From Antedon mediterranea (taxonomy: Eukaryota > Echinodermata > Crinoidea > Comatulida > Antedonidae): a DNA stretch of 64,000 bases. The translations under genes were made by a program, and so were the position numbers. Below the pieces are notes generated by a model. The model was not told the origin of the DNA and made no database searches. It saw only the letters and a program-made list of their open reading frames with translations. The stretch lies in NCBI RefSeq assembly GCF_964355755.1, contig NC_092679.1, forward strand, positions 17,102,932-17,166,931, read 5' to 3'. This document shows positions 34,123 to 45,600 of this stretch, in pieces (position 1 is the first letter of the stretch; each line of letters opens with the position of its first letter).

Positions 34123-34616
34123 GTATTAAAGTAGGCTTTACAAAAAAACAAAACTTAACACAATTCAATGAGGGGCCCAGTATGAATTTTATGTGTGAGA
34201 GTTATTTTCGACTATCTAGGGGCGGCATTTAACTAAATTTACTTTGTTCAAATAATCAGTGTGACATGCCTGGCCTGGAGCTCCTGTATTGAAGTGGCTT
34301 GGTGGTTCATGATGCTCGGCTACCAATCAAAGGGTCCTGTCCTTGGCAATTTGCCTAAAATATATATTCTAAAATCCTGGATCCTCTATACATTGTAAAC
34401 CCTGAAATTCCTCTGTAGTCAAGTTTCCCAGAAAGTCTATCCAGGAGTTATAAAAATCTTTTATTCTCTAGGTGTTCTTTGTTCATATAACAATACTCAG
34501 AAAATAACAACATTTAGAACACTTTTAAGTTATTAACTTTTTTAAAAGCTTAGGATTTAAGATTTCTATAGTTTATTTATAAATTTATAAATAAAAACCT
34601 TTGCTTATTAACAATA

Positions 34617-35248
34617 GGGACTTTACAAAACACGACGGAAGCCACGGGACGGTGCTCATGAATAATTTATGCATGAGCTTTAACAAAGTAGGCGGAGCTT
34701 GCATGAAATTTTTTAGGACGATTAGATAACGTTGCCATTTTCCCGTTTACGTAGAATGACTAGAAATAATATACCCTTAAACATACAGTTCAAATTACAC
34801 TTAAACATGGAATTTTCAAAACTCTAATAAATAATATTTGAACTTCTAATTTAATTGTTTAATGAAATAACATTTTTGTTGGGTTAAAATGGCTGGTGTT
34901 AAAAGCTTATGCTATATCACCATAGCCAAGCGATTCAGAAGGCGCCACGAGACAGGGGATCAGAGACAGATACTGCCTGTCGTCGTCCTCGCGCAGGGTG
35001 CGTAACTAATAAAACGGCTATGTTGACTCTATATGATTTTAAAAAGTGATGCAACATGATGATTTTTTTTTGTTTTTAAATAAAATAGAAAATTCACAAA
35101 AATGACGGAAAAGTTATTTTTCTCAGGGAAAAAAGTAAAAAAGAACAATCAATTTTACACAGGAAAATACAATTTTCATTACAAATAGTTAAATTCAGTG
35201 ATCAAATGTTTTAATTTTTTATACTATTCATTTTTTTGCCAATTCTGA
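34617..35248. other. spacer, nothing recognised
   Basis: Mixed-composition sequence with no exon or known repeat seen; a possible unrecognised element begins at GGGACTTTACAAAACACG. Confidence 0.4.
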
Positions 35249-35690
35249 GTGCCATACTGGCATTCAATTATTGTAGGATCGCTAATTGACACAGATAACG
35301 ATATGAAACACCGAAAACAACTCGCAATATCAGCCTTCAACAACTACAAAGAAATTCTGACGAGCAAAAACTTATCACTAGAAGTAAAAATGAGACTATT
35401 CAATGTATATGTCAGAAACATATTCATGTACAACTCAGAATTATGGACGATAACCAAAAAACATGGATGGATACCCCAGCCAAATTAGCGTTGACAGAAT
35501 TCCATTAGAAAAGTTAACGACCAGTTGGCAGACCAAAAACTACCTGGATAGGAAACATAAACAAAGAACTCAAAAAAGTAAATACATCGATCGCAAAGTT
35601 AATGACAGACCATCAGACCACCGAAAGAGAGTCATGGAAACGATTAGCGTACGCAATGTCTACCCAAGAGGAATAGCGTAACGGATGATG
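35249..35690 (+). pseudogene. LINE C-terminal fragment (RTE-like appearance)
   Basis: First frame: MRLFNVYVRNIFMYNSELWT, the region after RT. After a shift near 35480 another frame gives RPVGRPKTTWIGNINKEL and ESWKRLAYAMSTQEE then stop, typical of the ends of such proteins. Broken by at least one frameshift. Confidence 0.75.
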
Positions 35691-36556
35691 ATGATGTGAA
35701 AACATATGGCATTAGATCTGACCCTACGGGGATACATTGTATTAGAACTGTTACAGATTAACCCTAAAAATGGCCGTCCTCCTCCAAGATAAATCATTTA
35801 AAAACATAGATGCCTAAATGATTTAATATGTCGAATAATAACTAAAATATCATCGTCTTCTTCTTGTCCCATCATCTTACATAATCTATGATATACTTCA
35901 TAACTATCTGTATCAGAATCAAAATTCGACTACTAGGCCACATTATTCAAATTTGCTTCATATAAGTTATCAGTATCACATCAAATATAACGTTTCCCGG
36001 CTCTTATTCTCCTGTCAATATTTAGTGGTAGCGATGGCCTTCGAGGCACTTAGTGACCATCCCATTGTTATATATCCCACATTCAGTGGATGCGGATTCT
36101 GAGGTGTGTACTCATAGGGGGCAGTGAAATAGATTTTGTGTGGAATTATGGAATTGTGTGATAGAGGCAAGCAAGTGCATATAGTAAAAGCACTATTTTT
36201 GTTAGGCCTATGCATGTTAAACCTGGGCACTGACTAAACTCAAGATCAGTACTTTTGAGTTATGATACACTATCATAATTGACATATGCCAAGCCCGTAG
36301 CCAGGGGGGTTCGTAGGGTTCGAACGAACCCCCTTTTTCCTGAAGTGCCCTTTTAAACCGTAGATGGGCAGCCGTCGAGAGCGGACGTATTATTTTCTAC
36401 TCTCTCCTCATCGGAGTGTATTTACACAATACGATCCCTTAAAATGCCTGGATTGTTGAAGTGTTGAAAGGAGGTGAGGTTTAGATACCATATTTATGTT
36501 TACTGTGGTGTTTAATAATTATTTTAACGACATTATCACGATATATTTGAGAGAAA

Positions 36557-37466
36557 ATGTCTAAACAACATAAGAAATCTACAGTGAGCCATGAGCCGGT
36601 CACTAGTGAAAATTTGCATACAGCGGGAGACAATGGTGCGGGTTATCAAATACAATGAAGATATTAATGTCTTCAAAGTCTATAGCTGATATGAAGAGTT
36701 GCATATGCGATGTGCTCACTAAAATGGTAGCAATGGAGAAAGATATCGCAATACTCAATAAGGAAAATAGCGGTTTACAGAAGGAAATTCGTGACTTAAA
36801 AACTGATATGCAGGAAAACGCAGACTTTCTCGAGACGCAAATGATTGATGTAACTGAGGAGAAAACACAATCCATAGCTCAAGAAATGGAAGATATTAAG
36901 GACAAGATTGATAACATCGAGGGACGGAAAAGGAGAAATAATCTGAGATTTGTAAATATTCCCGAACAAGCCGAAGACGGCGAAGGTTCCACAGGTAAAT
37001 TTCTACAATCTTTCATAAGTAAAACTATTGGTGTTGACTTAATGACCGATGATATACAGTGTGCTCATAGAGTGCGAATCAAAACAAAGTCAGGCAGGCC
37101 ACGACCCATCGTTGCTTTTTTCCTTAGGTATATTCAACTAAAGAAAAAATAAGGAGGGCTGCCAGAATATCTAAGCCAAAGTTTAAGGGGACTAACGTGT
37201 ATGTTAACGATAACTATACCAGTAGGGTACAGCTCAAGCGGAAAGAATTGAATGTCGTACTAAGATCACTTGGGGAAATTAATGTTAAATGCTGGCTCCA
37301 TTTTGATAAACTTCGTTTTGCTGACAAGGATGGTCACCTGCGAACCTATATGTTTCTGATTCTCAACTACATGAATACTTTCCCGAGCCACCTGCTGCTA
37401 CCGGCACGACTCCTCAAGGGGAAAACCAGCCCACTACAGATGACTAGAACCTACGGGATAGAGTAA
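36557..37466 (+). pseudogene. LINE ORF1-like protein (coiled coil plus RRM), frameshifted
   Basis: A start at 36557 (MSKQHKKSTVSHEP) leads to a shift near 36650. The main frame 36655-37152 has heptad-rich coiled coil (KDIAILNKENSGLQKEIRDL) followed by RRKRRNNLRFVNIPE-like sequence (reads GRKRRNNLRFVNIPE), the start of the RRM of L1/Tx1-type ORF1 proteins. A shift near 37140 leads into 37197-37466 (KGTNVYVNDNY, LRFADKDGHLRTY). This is an RNA-binding chaperone of LINE retrotransposition, dead here. No ORF2 follows within 2 kb. Confidence 0.7.
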
Positions 37467-37469
37467 TCT

Positions 37470-38055
37470 CATCAATTCCAAAGAAGTGAACATTATTACA
37501 TTATAGAGAAACTAACATTCTTTTTTATTTTATTTATGGTATTCTGAACTTCAAACCTCTTTTCCATTAACATTCAGAAGCAATCGTATACTTAATTTCA
37601 TCTGCAATTTTGTTTCCATATAATATTATACATTGTATTTTGATGTTCATATTGTATTGTATACTTAAATTCATTTACAATTTGGTTTTCATTTATATCA
37701 TATTATATTATATTTTGATGTTAAACATTTTTTTTAATTGTCTTTTATTTTTTCTTTTCGTTGCAATTTTATTATAATGTATTCTAATTAATGATTATAT
37801 TGACGGTCACTTTAACAATGGTTATTTTTATCAAGTACAGTTCTATTGACAAATCAACAGATTATTTTATGTATGATGGCTGATGAACAAAGTGAAGACA
37901 ATGTACCAGTAAGAAATTGTAAACCTTATTCTTTTAGTGAATTTTGTAATTTTATCTGTAATAAGCTGATTCAGTTTTTTCTATATCTCATTTCAATATC
38001 AGATCTCTCAACAAAAACTTCCGACGAATATTCATTTTAGAATATCGAAACAAAT
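37470..38055. other. spacer, nothing recognised
   Basis: Strongly AT-rich; the 64-codon ORF at 37846-38040 has no recognisable features. Confidence 0.45.
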
Positions 38056-38060
38056 ACTAA

Positions 38061-38653
38061 ATACAGGCCCGTATGCAGCATTTATAATGGGGGGGGGGGG
38101 GAGGGTGGGAGCGAAGCGAGCAACAATGGCTGGGGGCCAGGGGCAAATTTTGCGTTATTTGACGTTCTAAAGACTGATTTAAGACTCTCTGTTGTGGCTT
38201 GGGCTAGTTGAACGATGGACACCAGAACTTAACGCTTTCATGATGAGGCCAACTCAGACAGCGTCGTACGACGCTGTCTGAGTTGGCCTTCCCTTGTTTA
38301 GGCGCCGTATTCGATAGTGTCTGTATTTCCAGCAAACACTTTACCGCGTACCGCGTACATGAAGCGCTAAGCTATTGCTTGTCGTCACATGATTGACTGC
38401 GCATGTTTTACATCGAGTTTGTAGTCAGTTCAGATTCCGTAATTTAATTACCGGTATTTTTTCATTTTATATTAGCATATTTTTGTTTGTATACCATTGA
38501 TAATGTAAATTTTGTATATATATAATGATATTGTCCTTAGTTAAACAAGACAAGAAAAAATACCAACCGAGGAAATAGTGGACCTTTTGGGACTTGAGGG
38601 GGGGGGGGGTGCGTCTGCACCCAACGCACCCCCCCTGGATACGGGCCTGTAAA
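38061..38653. mobile_element. foldback MITE with ACAGGCCCGTAT ends
   Basis: Ends TACAGGCCCGTATGCAG / inverted GGATACGGGCCTGTA, each followed inward by a G-run or C-run. AAAT occurs on both flanks. The centre carries a perfect 44-bp palindrome (38246-38289). Noncoding. Confidence 0.75.
38246..38289. repeat. perfect 44-bp palindrome, no spacer
   Basis: 22-nt arms, from AGGCCAACTCAGACAGCG to its exact reverse complement, centred on GTAC. No mismatch and no loop. Confidence 0.95.
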
Positions 38654-39414
38654 TAGTCATTTTTGTTTGAAGATATTCTAATTACTATGGTTTTGTAGAA
38701 AACTTTAAAGTTCTTCACTTTTAAAGTGGGAGGAGGAGGAGTCTACATCCCTTCAGGGGGATGCCTAGTGCCCGGATTCATTTTGACCGATTGCTTTTCT
38801 AGGTTGGTTATTCATTTTGTTTGACAGACTCCAAGGTTGATTGAACTCCCCATTGCTTCAAGGTGGGGATGGGATCAAATGTCTGTAAATTTCCCGGGTA
38901 TCTTTAATAGAACATAAGAACAATTAAATGAATGTTTATGAGTGTGTGGTATATATAATTTTATTCGGTGAAAAATGAAGGTTATGTTTCATGAGGCGAC
39001 AGGCCAAGTGAAATAATTATGATCTTTCATCTTTTCCGAATTAAATTATTTATACAAAAACTAATTATATAAAAACATTAATTCCGGTCTTCAGCTGGTT
39101 GCTATATTCTCCACGCTCTCTCTGGAGCATGTGGAGCGATTGATAGGGCATTTCATTTTTATCATGTGACCCACAATCGTCCAATCAAATGACAGGAATC
39201 TATTTAGGTGTTATATAAAATAGATTATTGAAAAAGTGTGTCTAGAAAATTCTTTTATCTTTTGCAATTGGGGGACTCAGTATTGTGTGGTTTCTCTGAA
39301 CTTGCACAATCTATACGATTGTCTACAATATGGACAACAAAAAAAACAATTGATAAACACACCTGAACATAGACAAGAGAAGATGGGCTGTTCGGTTGCC
39401 TTGCACAAAACGTA
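38654..39414. other. spacer before LGM-B
   Basis: No gene recognised. A MITE end (CAATCAAATGACAGGAATC ... TAGGTGTTATA) lies near 39180-39218, related to 15627-15737. Confidence 0.5.
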
Positions 39415-39500
39415 CACGTGAAAAAGTATTTATTTCTAACCAATCAAATTCTTTGCAAGGTCCTGATTGGCTGAGGATATACTCTATTTTTTGTATAAAT
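39415..39500 (+). promoter_or_regulatory. candidate LGM-B promoter elements
   Basis: An E-box CACGTG at 39415-39420 and TATAAAT at 39494-39500 lie 180-260 bp before the first possible ATG of LGM-B. The E-box flanks (TACACGTGAA) fit the CLEAR motif less well than those of LGM-A. Confidence 0.3.
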
Positions 39501-39676
39501 TTGTCCGTTTATGAGGCAGGGTCACTTAGTTTGTTTGCTGTTGTTTGGTTTGTTATTAGTTTGCGTTGTTGTGTTGGTGCCCTCATTGTCCGTAAAACTA
39601 CATCAAGCCCAGATATTCTACATGCCGATTGGTGCAGACGCTTGAAAAAATTTGATCTCTCCAAAAAATCGAAACG

Positions 39677-42600
39677 ATGAAGAATTGGGCTCTTCTTGTA
39701 GCAGGGACAAGAGAATGGCATAACTATCGGCATCAGGTATTCAATCTTATAATTTTATATTTTCTTAAATGTTTAAATTTTTTATTAGGTGATCATTTAG
39801 AATAAAATGATCACCTATTGTTATTTTACAAAATCTTTATTGTTGTTTTTTAGTTATCCGCATTCAGCGGATAACTCCTTGTAACTGTCCTGTTTCATCA
39901 TCTTTTTTTTTCTTTTCTGTATTATTAGTTATCCGCATTCACGGATAACTCCTTGTAACTGTCCTGTTTCATCATCTTTTTAGTTATCCGCTTAGTAGCG
40001 GATAACTCCTTGTGATTGTAGTGGATCAATATTTTTTTTTTTCTGTATTATTCTTCTTTCTTTCCCGTTTTTTTGTGGCTCACGTATCTCTAAAATGTGT
40101 AAACATAATATTTCATAACTTTGACAACATGTGGGCATTTACGTAAAGTTGTGCACCTGCATTTTGTACAAGTGCTAAAAATGGTAAAAAATAAGGCCTT
40201 TTTAAAATGAATATAACTCTTCAGAATGGCAGGTGACCCCCGATTTTTTTAACATATTATGGAAGCCAATAAGTTGTAGATACAAATGTATATACACATT
40301 AGACGTACAAAATGGTATGATGTCATCAAATGGCCACTTGAATTAAAAAATTAGTAATTTTTATCTTTTTGTGTGGGTTATCACATTCAATAGAGCGCAT
40401 CTCCGTTATTTAAGCCCGATTTTTGCACAAATTTTAGTATGTGCTTGCTCAATTAATTATCTTTCTCATGAGTTGTCAACATTTTTATTTTGATGACGTC
40501 ATCATGCGTAAAAACTTGAATAACCTAGGTCGTGTAATTTCAGCTACACCATACATTTGAATATCTTATAGCTCTTCAGAATTAAAGGTGACCTTGAAGA
40601 TTATAACTTATTATGAAAGCTGATGAAATGTAGATATGAATTCATATCAAAATTAAGCCTATCGGATGTTGTGATGTTATCATATGGCCAGTTGAAGTTA
40701 AAAAGTAGTTTTTTAATTTCTTTAGTCGAAGTTATACAAATTTCAAAGAGCGCGCATTGCGCTTCTACGTGTCAAATTCTCTTCCAATCCTTATATTTAT
40801 CTGCTCAAAATTCATTATCTTTCGAAATTGTCATCTTCGAGTTTATTTTGATAATTTCATCATACCAAAAATTTAGAACACGATGTGGGTCCCGTAATTT
40901 CACCTATGCTACACTGTATATAGATATACAGTATACTGTACATTATTGTATATGTCACATAATAGGTACAACTCAGCGCTATAAGCGTATATGCATCATG
41001 TCATAGGATGGCGTACATCAACTTTTTACGATGGTGTGTTAACGTACGTGCATGTTTAAAAAATGTTAATTTCATTAAAATGATAAAAATGATCACCTAT
41101 AATTCGTCAAAGTGACGAATTAAATTCTAGTTTATGTATAATATTGCACAAGACCAAAATTACAGCTTACAATACTTTGGCAGCATATAGGCCTGATCAT
41201 TTTTGTTGATCAAACAAAGTTATTTGATCAGTCTCCACGATTTTATTAATTTTATATTATTAAACAAGGTATGTCTTTTAAAAAACAAGCAATACGTGAA
41301 CCACAGGTATGTGTTACTTTCAGTGCTAAAGGCACAATCAGTAACTATTAACATCTAGGAGTACCTAGTCTAGGTATTCCAGATGGAGTTTTGGCTTAAA
41401 TATTAGTAAAAAGAAAAACATTTTGGCACATATTTTTATACATACTACTTGAGCTTGTAAACTCTGTTTGGTGAAACACATACAAGTCGCATGGTTTGAG
41501 ACCAAGAATTCTTGGTGCATATAATTATCCGGTTGACTAGTTTCAGCTGCATGCCATTGGCTACTCACTCATATTTTAATATGCATTTTTGGAAATTTCG
41601 AAGATTCAACAACTAAGATGATGTGCATCATGGATTAAAGAATAGAAGGATATGCATCGACGTGAGATCAATGGTTCCTTGACTCTCGCCGACAGACCGC
41701 GGACCGCCCACAATGTTACAGTTTAATTAACCGCATGGTAACAACGAAACGGTCGCGTGCCCAATATATTGTTTACTGCACATGTGCAACGACATTTAAC
41801 CTTGTTGGCTACGCTTCTTTCGCGCGTTCTTTGGTGGCATGATGTTTGTAGATGGTCTGTCACGCCAAAATCAGTCCGGGCCAAAATCGGTCCGGCGGAC
41901 CAGTTTTGGCTGCCAAAATCAATCCGGGGGACCATTTATGGCTGCCAAAACCTGTCCGGCCGGACCAATTTTGGCCGCCAAAACTGGTCCGGCCTGGATA
42001 AAATCGGTCCGGGCAGTAGGACTGTTTTTGGCCGCCAAATATGGTCCGGTCTTACAAATATATGGTGCGCAATATGAGTCATAATGTATATATCATTAAA
42101 AAAAAAAGGCCATGATTAGTCATTATATTGAAAACTATGGGGTTTTATTTGTTATTTTAATATTATAAATTAAGCCTGTTTTTTTTATTATCATTATTAG
42201 TAGTAACTCATCAATAATAAGTACTAATTGTTAGGCTTTTTGTATACAATATGTATCTCTGCCTGTTTTTAATCCATTTTGTTCTTTTTTAACATCTTCG
42301 TTTCCCCATGATGTTAAAAACAATTTAATTTATTAATTATTTATGGTTAATCAATCAATATATCAATTCAATACAATTATTAGAAAAAAATTATCCAATA
42401 TTGATTAGGCTGAGGAAGGAAAAAGGCCTCAATCATAAATCAAATCTAGCTGGCAATATCAGCGTCTCATACCCGTTCATGTGAGTGTGTGGCAGGCCGT
42501 AATATGAGTGAACACCTAAGTCATGTTTTTAGATAAAATACATTTATTTATAGTATTTATCCGACAAGATAACTTACTAATATATATCATGGGATATTTT

Positions 42601-45600
42601 TATAGCCATAAACAATTTAAAACAGCATCATAGGCCTAGTAATTCAATTAAAATCGACAGAAGAAAAGCCCGGACCGATTTTGGCAGTGGCGGACTGCTT
42701 TTGGCCACAATTTTAGAGCCAAAACTGGTCCGGCCGGACCGATTTTGGCCCCGGACCATATTTATCGTGACAGGTCAACTATTGACTATGTTGTAGGCCT
42801 AATTTAGTAATTAGTATAGGTTTCTGCCGCGATTGATCTACGCTAATGATTTTTTATGATTAAAGTAGCATTTTATGACCGTAAATATATCAGTCATATA
42901 TTCGGGAGTCATTTTATAGTATGCATTTTAAAATAAGCCTTGCAGCTCGTTTTAGACACTTATTAAGTGTTTTATTATGAGAAGCATACCTGCCACCCCA
43001 TACTGTACAACAATAGTCTAATGACGGCCTTACTAGACTAGTGAATAGTTTGTTCATGCAGCCTTGTGGGATACAGTCGCGAATCCGATTTAGCATGCCT
43101 AGTTTAGAAGAAACTGTTTTGTTCACGTACTCGACATGCGGTGACCAACTTAACGTTTCGTCAATTATGACACCTAAGCATTTAAAGGATTTTACCCTTT
43201 CAACTGAATTGTTTGCAATTTTTAGATTAAGGTTGTTAGTAGATGTTTTCTTTTTCGATCCAATGATTTGATTTAGTTTTGTTTGCATTTATGGTGAGTT
43301 TGTTTCTGTTTGCCCAATTGTGTACTATATCTAATACTATATTTAAATTTGTTTCAATTTCGTCTATGGTTGGTAAACTACATGTCAAGGTTGAATCGTC
43401 AGCGTACATGAACAACTTACAGTTTTTAAGAATACAATTTTGTAAATCACTTGTGTAAATGATAAAAAGCAGTGGCCCCAAAATCGAACCCTGTGGCACA
43501 CCAATGTCGTCGCGACTTCGATTTTGTGCCACCAATGTTTACATATTGACTGCGATCACTTAAATATGATTTAAACCACTCCATTACGGATGGTGACATG
43601 CACATACATTTGAGTTTTTTCATTAACTGAGTCAAATGCCTTGCTCAGGTCTATGAAAACAGTACCAGTCATTTTACCCTGTTCCATGGCATGTAAACAC
43701 TCGTTGGTTAAGTCATGTAGTGTTGTTTCAGTTGAATGAAACGGTCTAAACCCTGATTGACAAGATGGGATCAGCTTGTTCACATCAAGGTACGAGTAGA
43801 CGGCCGAATGTACCCACCTTTCAAAAATTTTTGAAACAATTGGTAGAATGGAAATTGGCCTATAATTATTAGTGTTACTTTTGTCTCCTCCTTTGTGAAT
43901 AGGTGTAACAGAAGCCTTTTTCCACTCTGTAGTGTAATGTCCGCATCGTATTGATAGGTTTAGGACATGGGTTAATGACTTTGTCACGTGTGGGTAAGCT
44001 AGTTTTAGCATTTTTACACTGACGTCGTCAGGACCTGTTGCTACCAGCAGACATTACTAATATTTGACTTTGAACAAATTCTTCTGTGATGTCTGGCAAT
44101 GTACATTGTTCGAGTGAATTTGACTCAGACGTTTTGGTTTGATTCAAATGTACTACTGGCTGTAGCATTCGCCATACGTTCACCGATTGTGGAGAAATGT
44201 TCATTCAATATATCAGCAATGTCGTCAGGATTGTTGATAGTAATTCCAGTATTGGAAATAATACAATTTGGGGCTGATTTTGTATTGCTTGGAAGGACCT
44301 CTTTAAGTTTCTTCCATAGCATTGACGAATCACCTTTGTTCTTTTCGATGGTTGTTTTAAAATATTCACTTTTTTTGGTCCGGATTTTATCAGTAACGTT
44401 ATTCCGTAGCGTTTTGTAGGTGTTCCAATCTATTTCTAAACCAGATTGTTTAGCCTTTTTATGCGTGCAATCACGTTGTCGCATAAGTTGCATTATTTCA
44501 CCATCAAGCCATGGCAGCGATGCGTTTCGGACGCGTTTACATTTGGTTGGTGCGTGATAGTTAAAAATACCCATAAACAACGAGGACCACACTTTCTTAA
44601 CGCAAATACAGTTAAGTACATTATTCCATGGTGCACACATTAGGTCGTATTGGAGGGCATCATGGTTTATATCTTTGAAACGTCTAAAGTGTAATGAACG
44701 AACGTTTCCGTTTTTAGGAGTTTTCCAATTTTGGATACCGTACACAACATAATGGTCACTAATTAGAGCAGGCAATACACCACTTTCGCTAACAAGTTCA
44801 GGATTTGAGCTAAATATTAGATCGATTGTGGTGTGTGTTGATTTAGTGACTCGAGTTGGCTCATTAATTAATTGGGTCATTTGGAATTGGTCAAAACATG
44901 AGGTTAAAGGATTGGTACTGTTTTTTTCATTAGACATGTCAATTTGAGGCACTGAGTTTTAGTCCCCTATTATCGTTTCTCTTTTTGGCGCTCCATAGAA
45001 ACAAAAATATTGAACATTGAATAAGTGAAATTTGCAAAAAACACACATGTAAAACATTAATTTAAGGATTTATTTGTTACTTTTTTATGTGATTCTTTCA
45101 TTGAAGTACTCATGAGGTATACTTCTAAGGTGTGGTATTCACACGATAAAGTTAGTTATCAAATTTGGAGTCATGTTTAATTAAAACATTCTTTTAAAGT
45201 AATTAGAAAGTAAAAGAAATTATTTGTCTTTCTGTACTTTACATGCACAAAACTGCCCTCAATTTCCAATACCTGGCACAAAGAGCTGTAGTAGAGATAC
45301 AGTTCTACACTGCAGGGCAAGGAACAACAACTAGAAGAAGAAAAATAATGTAATTTTTTATTTATGTAAGTTTTATTTGTAATTTAATAGGCCAATGTTT
45401 GCCACGCCTACCAGATACTGCATCGTAATTGCATCCCTGATGAACAAATTGTTGTGATGATGTTTGATGATATAGCAGATAATGTAGAGTAAGTTCACTG
45501 TCTTTGTTTATGACTTACCTACACTGCTTACAATGAGTTGAGTCTCACCATTTTCCTAGAGGGGCGTCGGCCTGATCTTGTAATAGGGAAGATCGTCATA

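Larger units (their letters stand above)
33602..34616 (+). repeat. local duplication, copy 2 (pairs with 23732-24445)
   Basis: Matches copy 1 from GGAATGAAGGACAAAACAC to TTATTAACAATA. Differences are scattered substitutions and the MITE at 33671-33924. The two copies are about 9.9 kb apart in the same orientation. Confidence 0.9.

Noticed and set aside
44099-44643. Plus-strand ORFs of 65-106 codons
   Set aside because: They lie antisense to the LINE endonuclease/RT reading of the minus strand, which has clear protein motifs.
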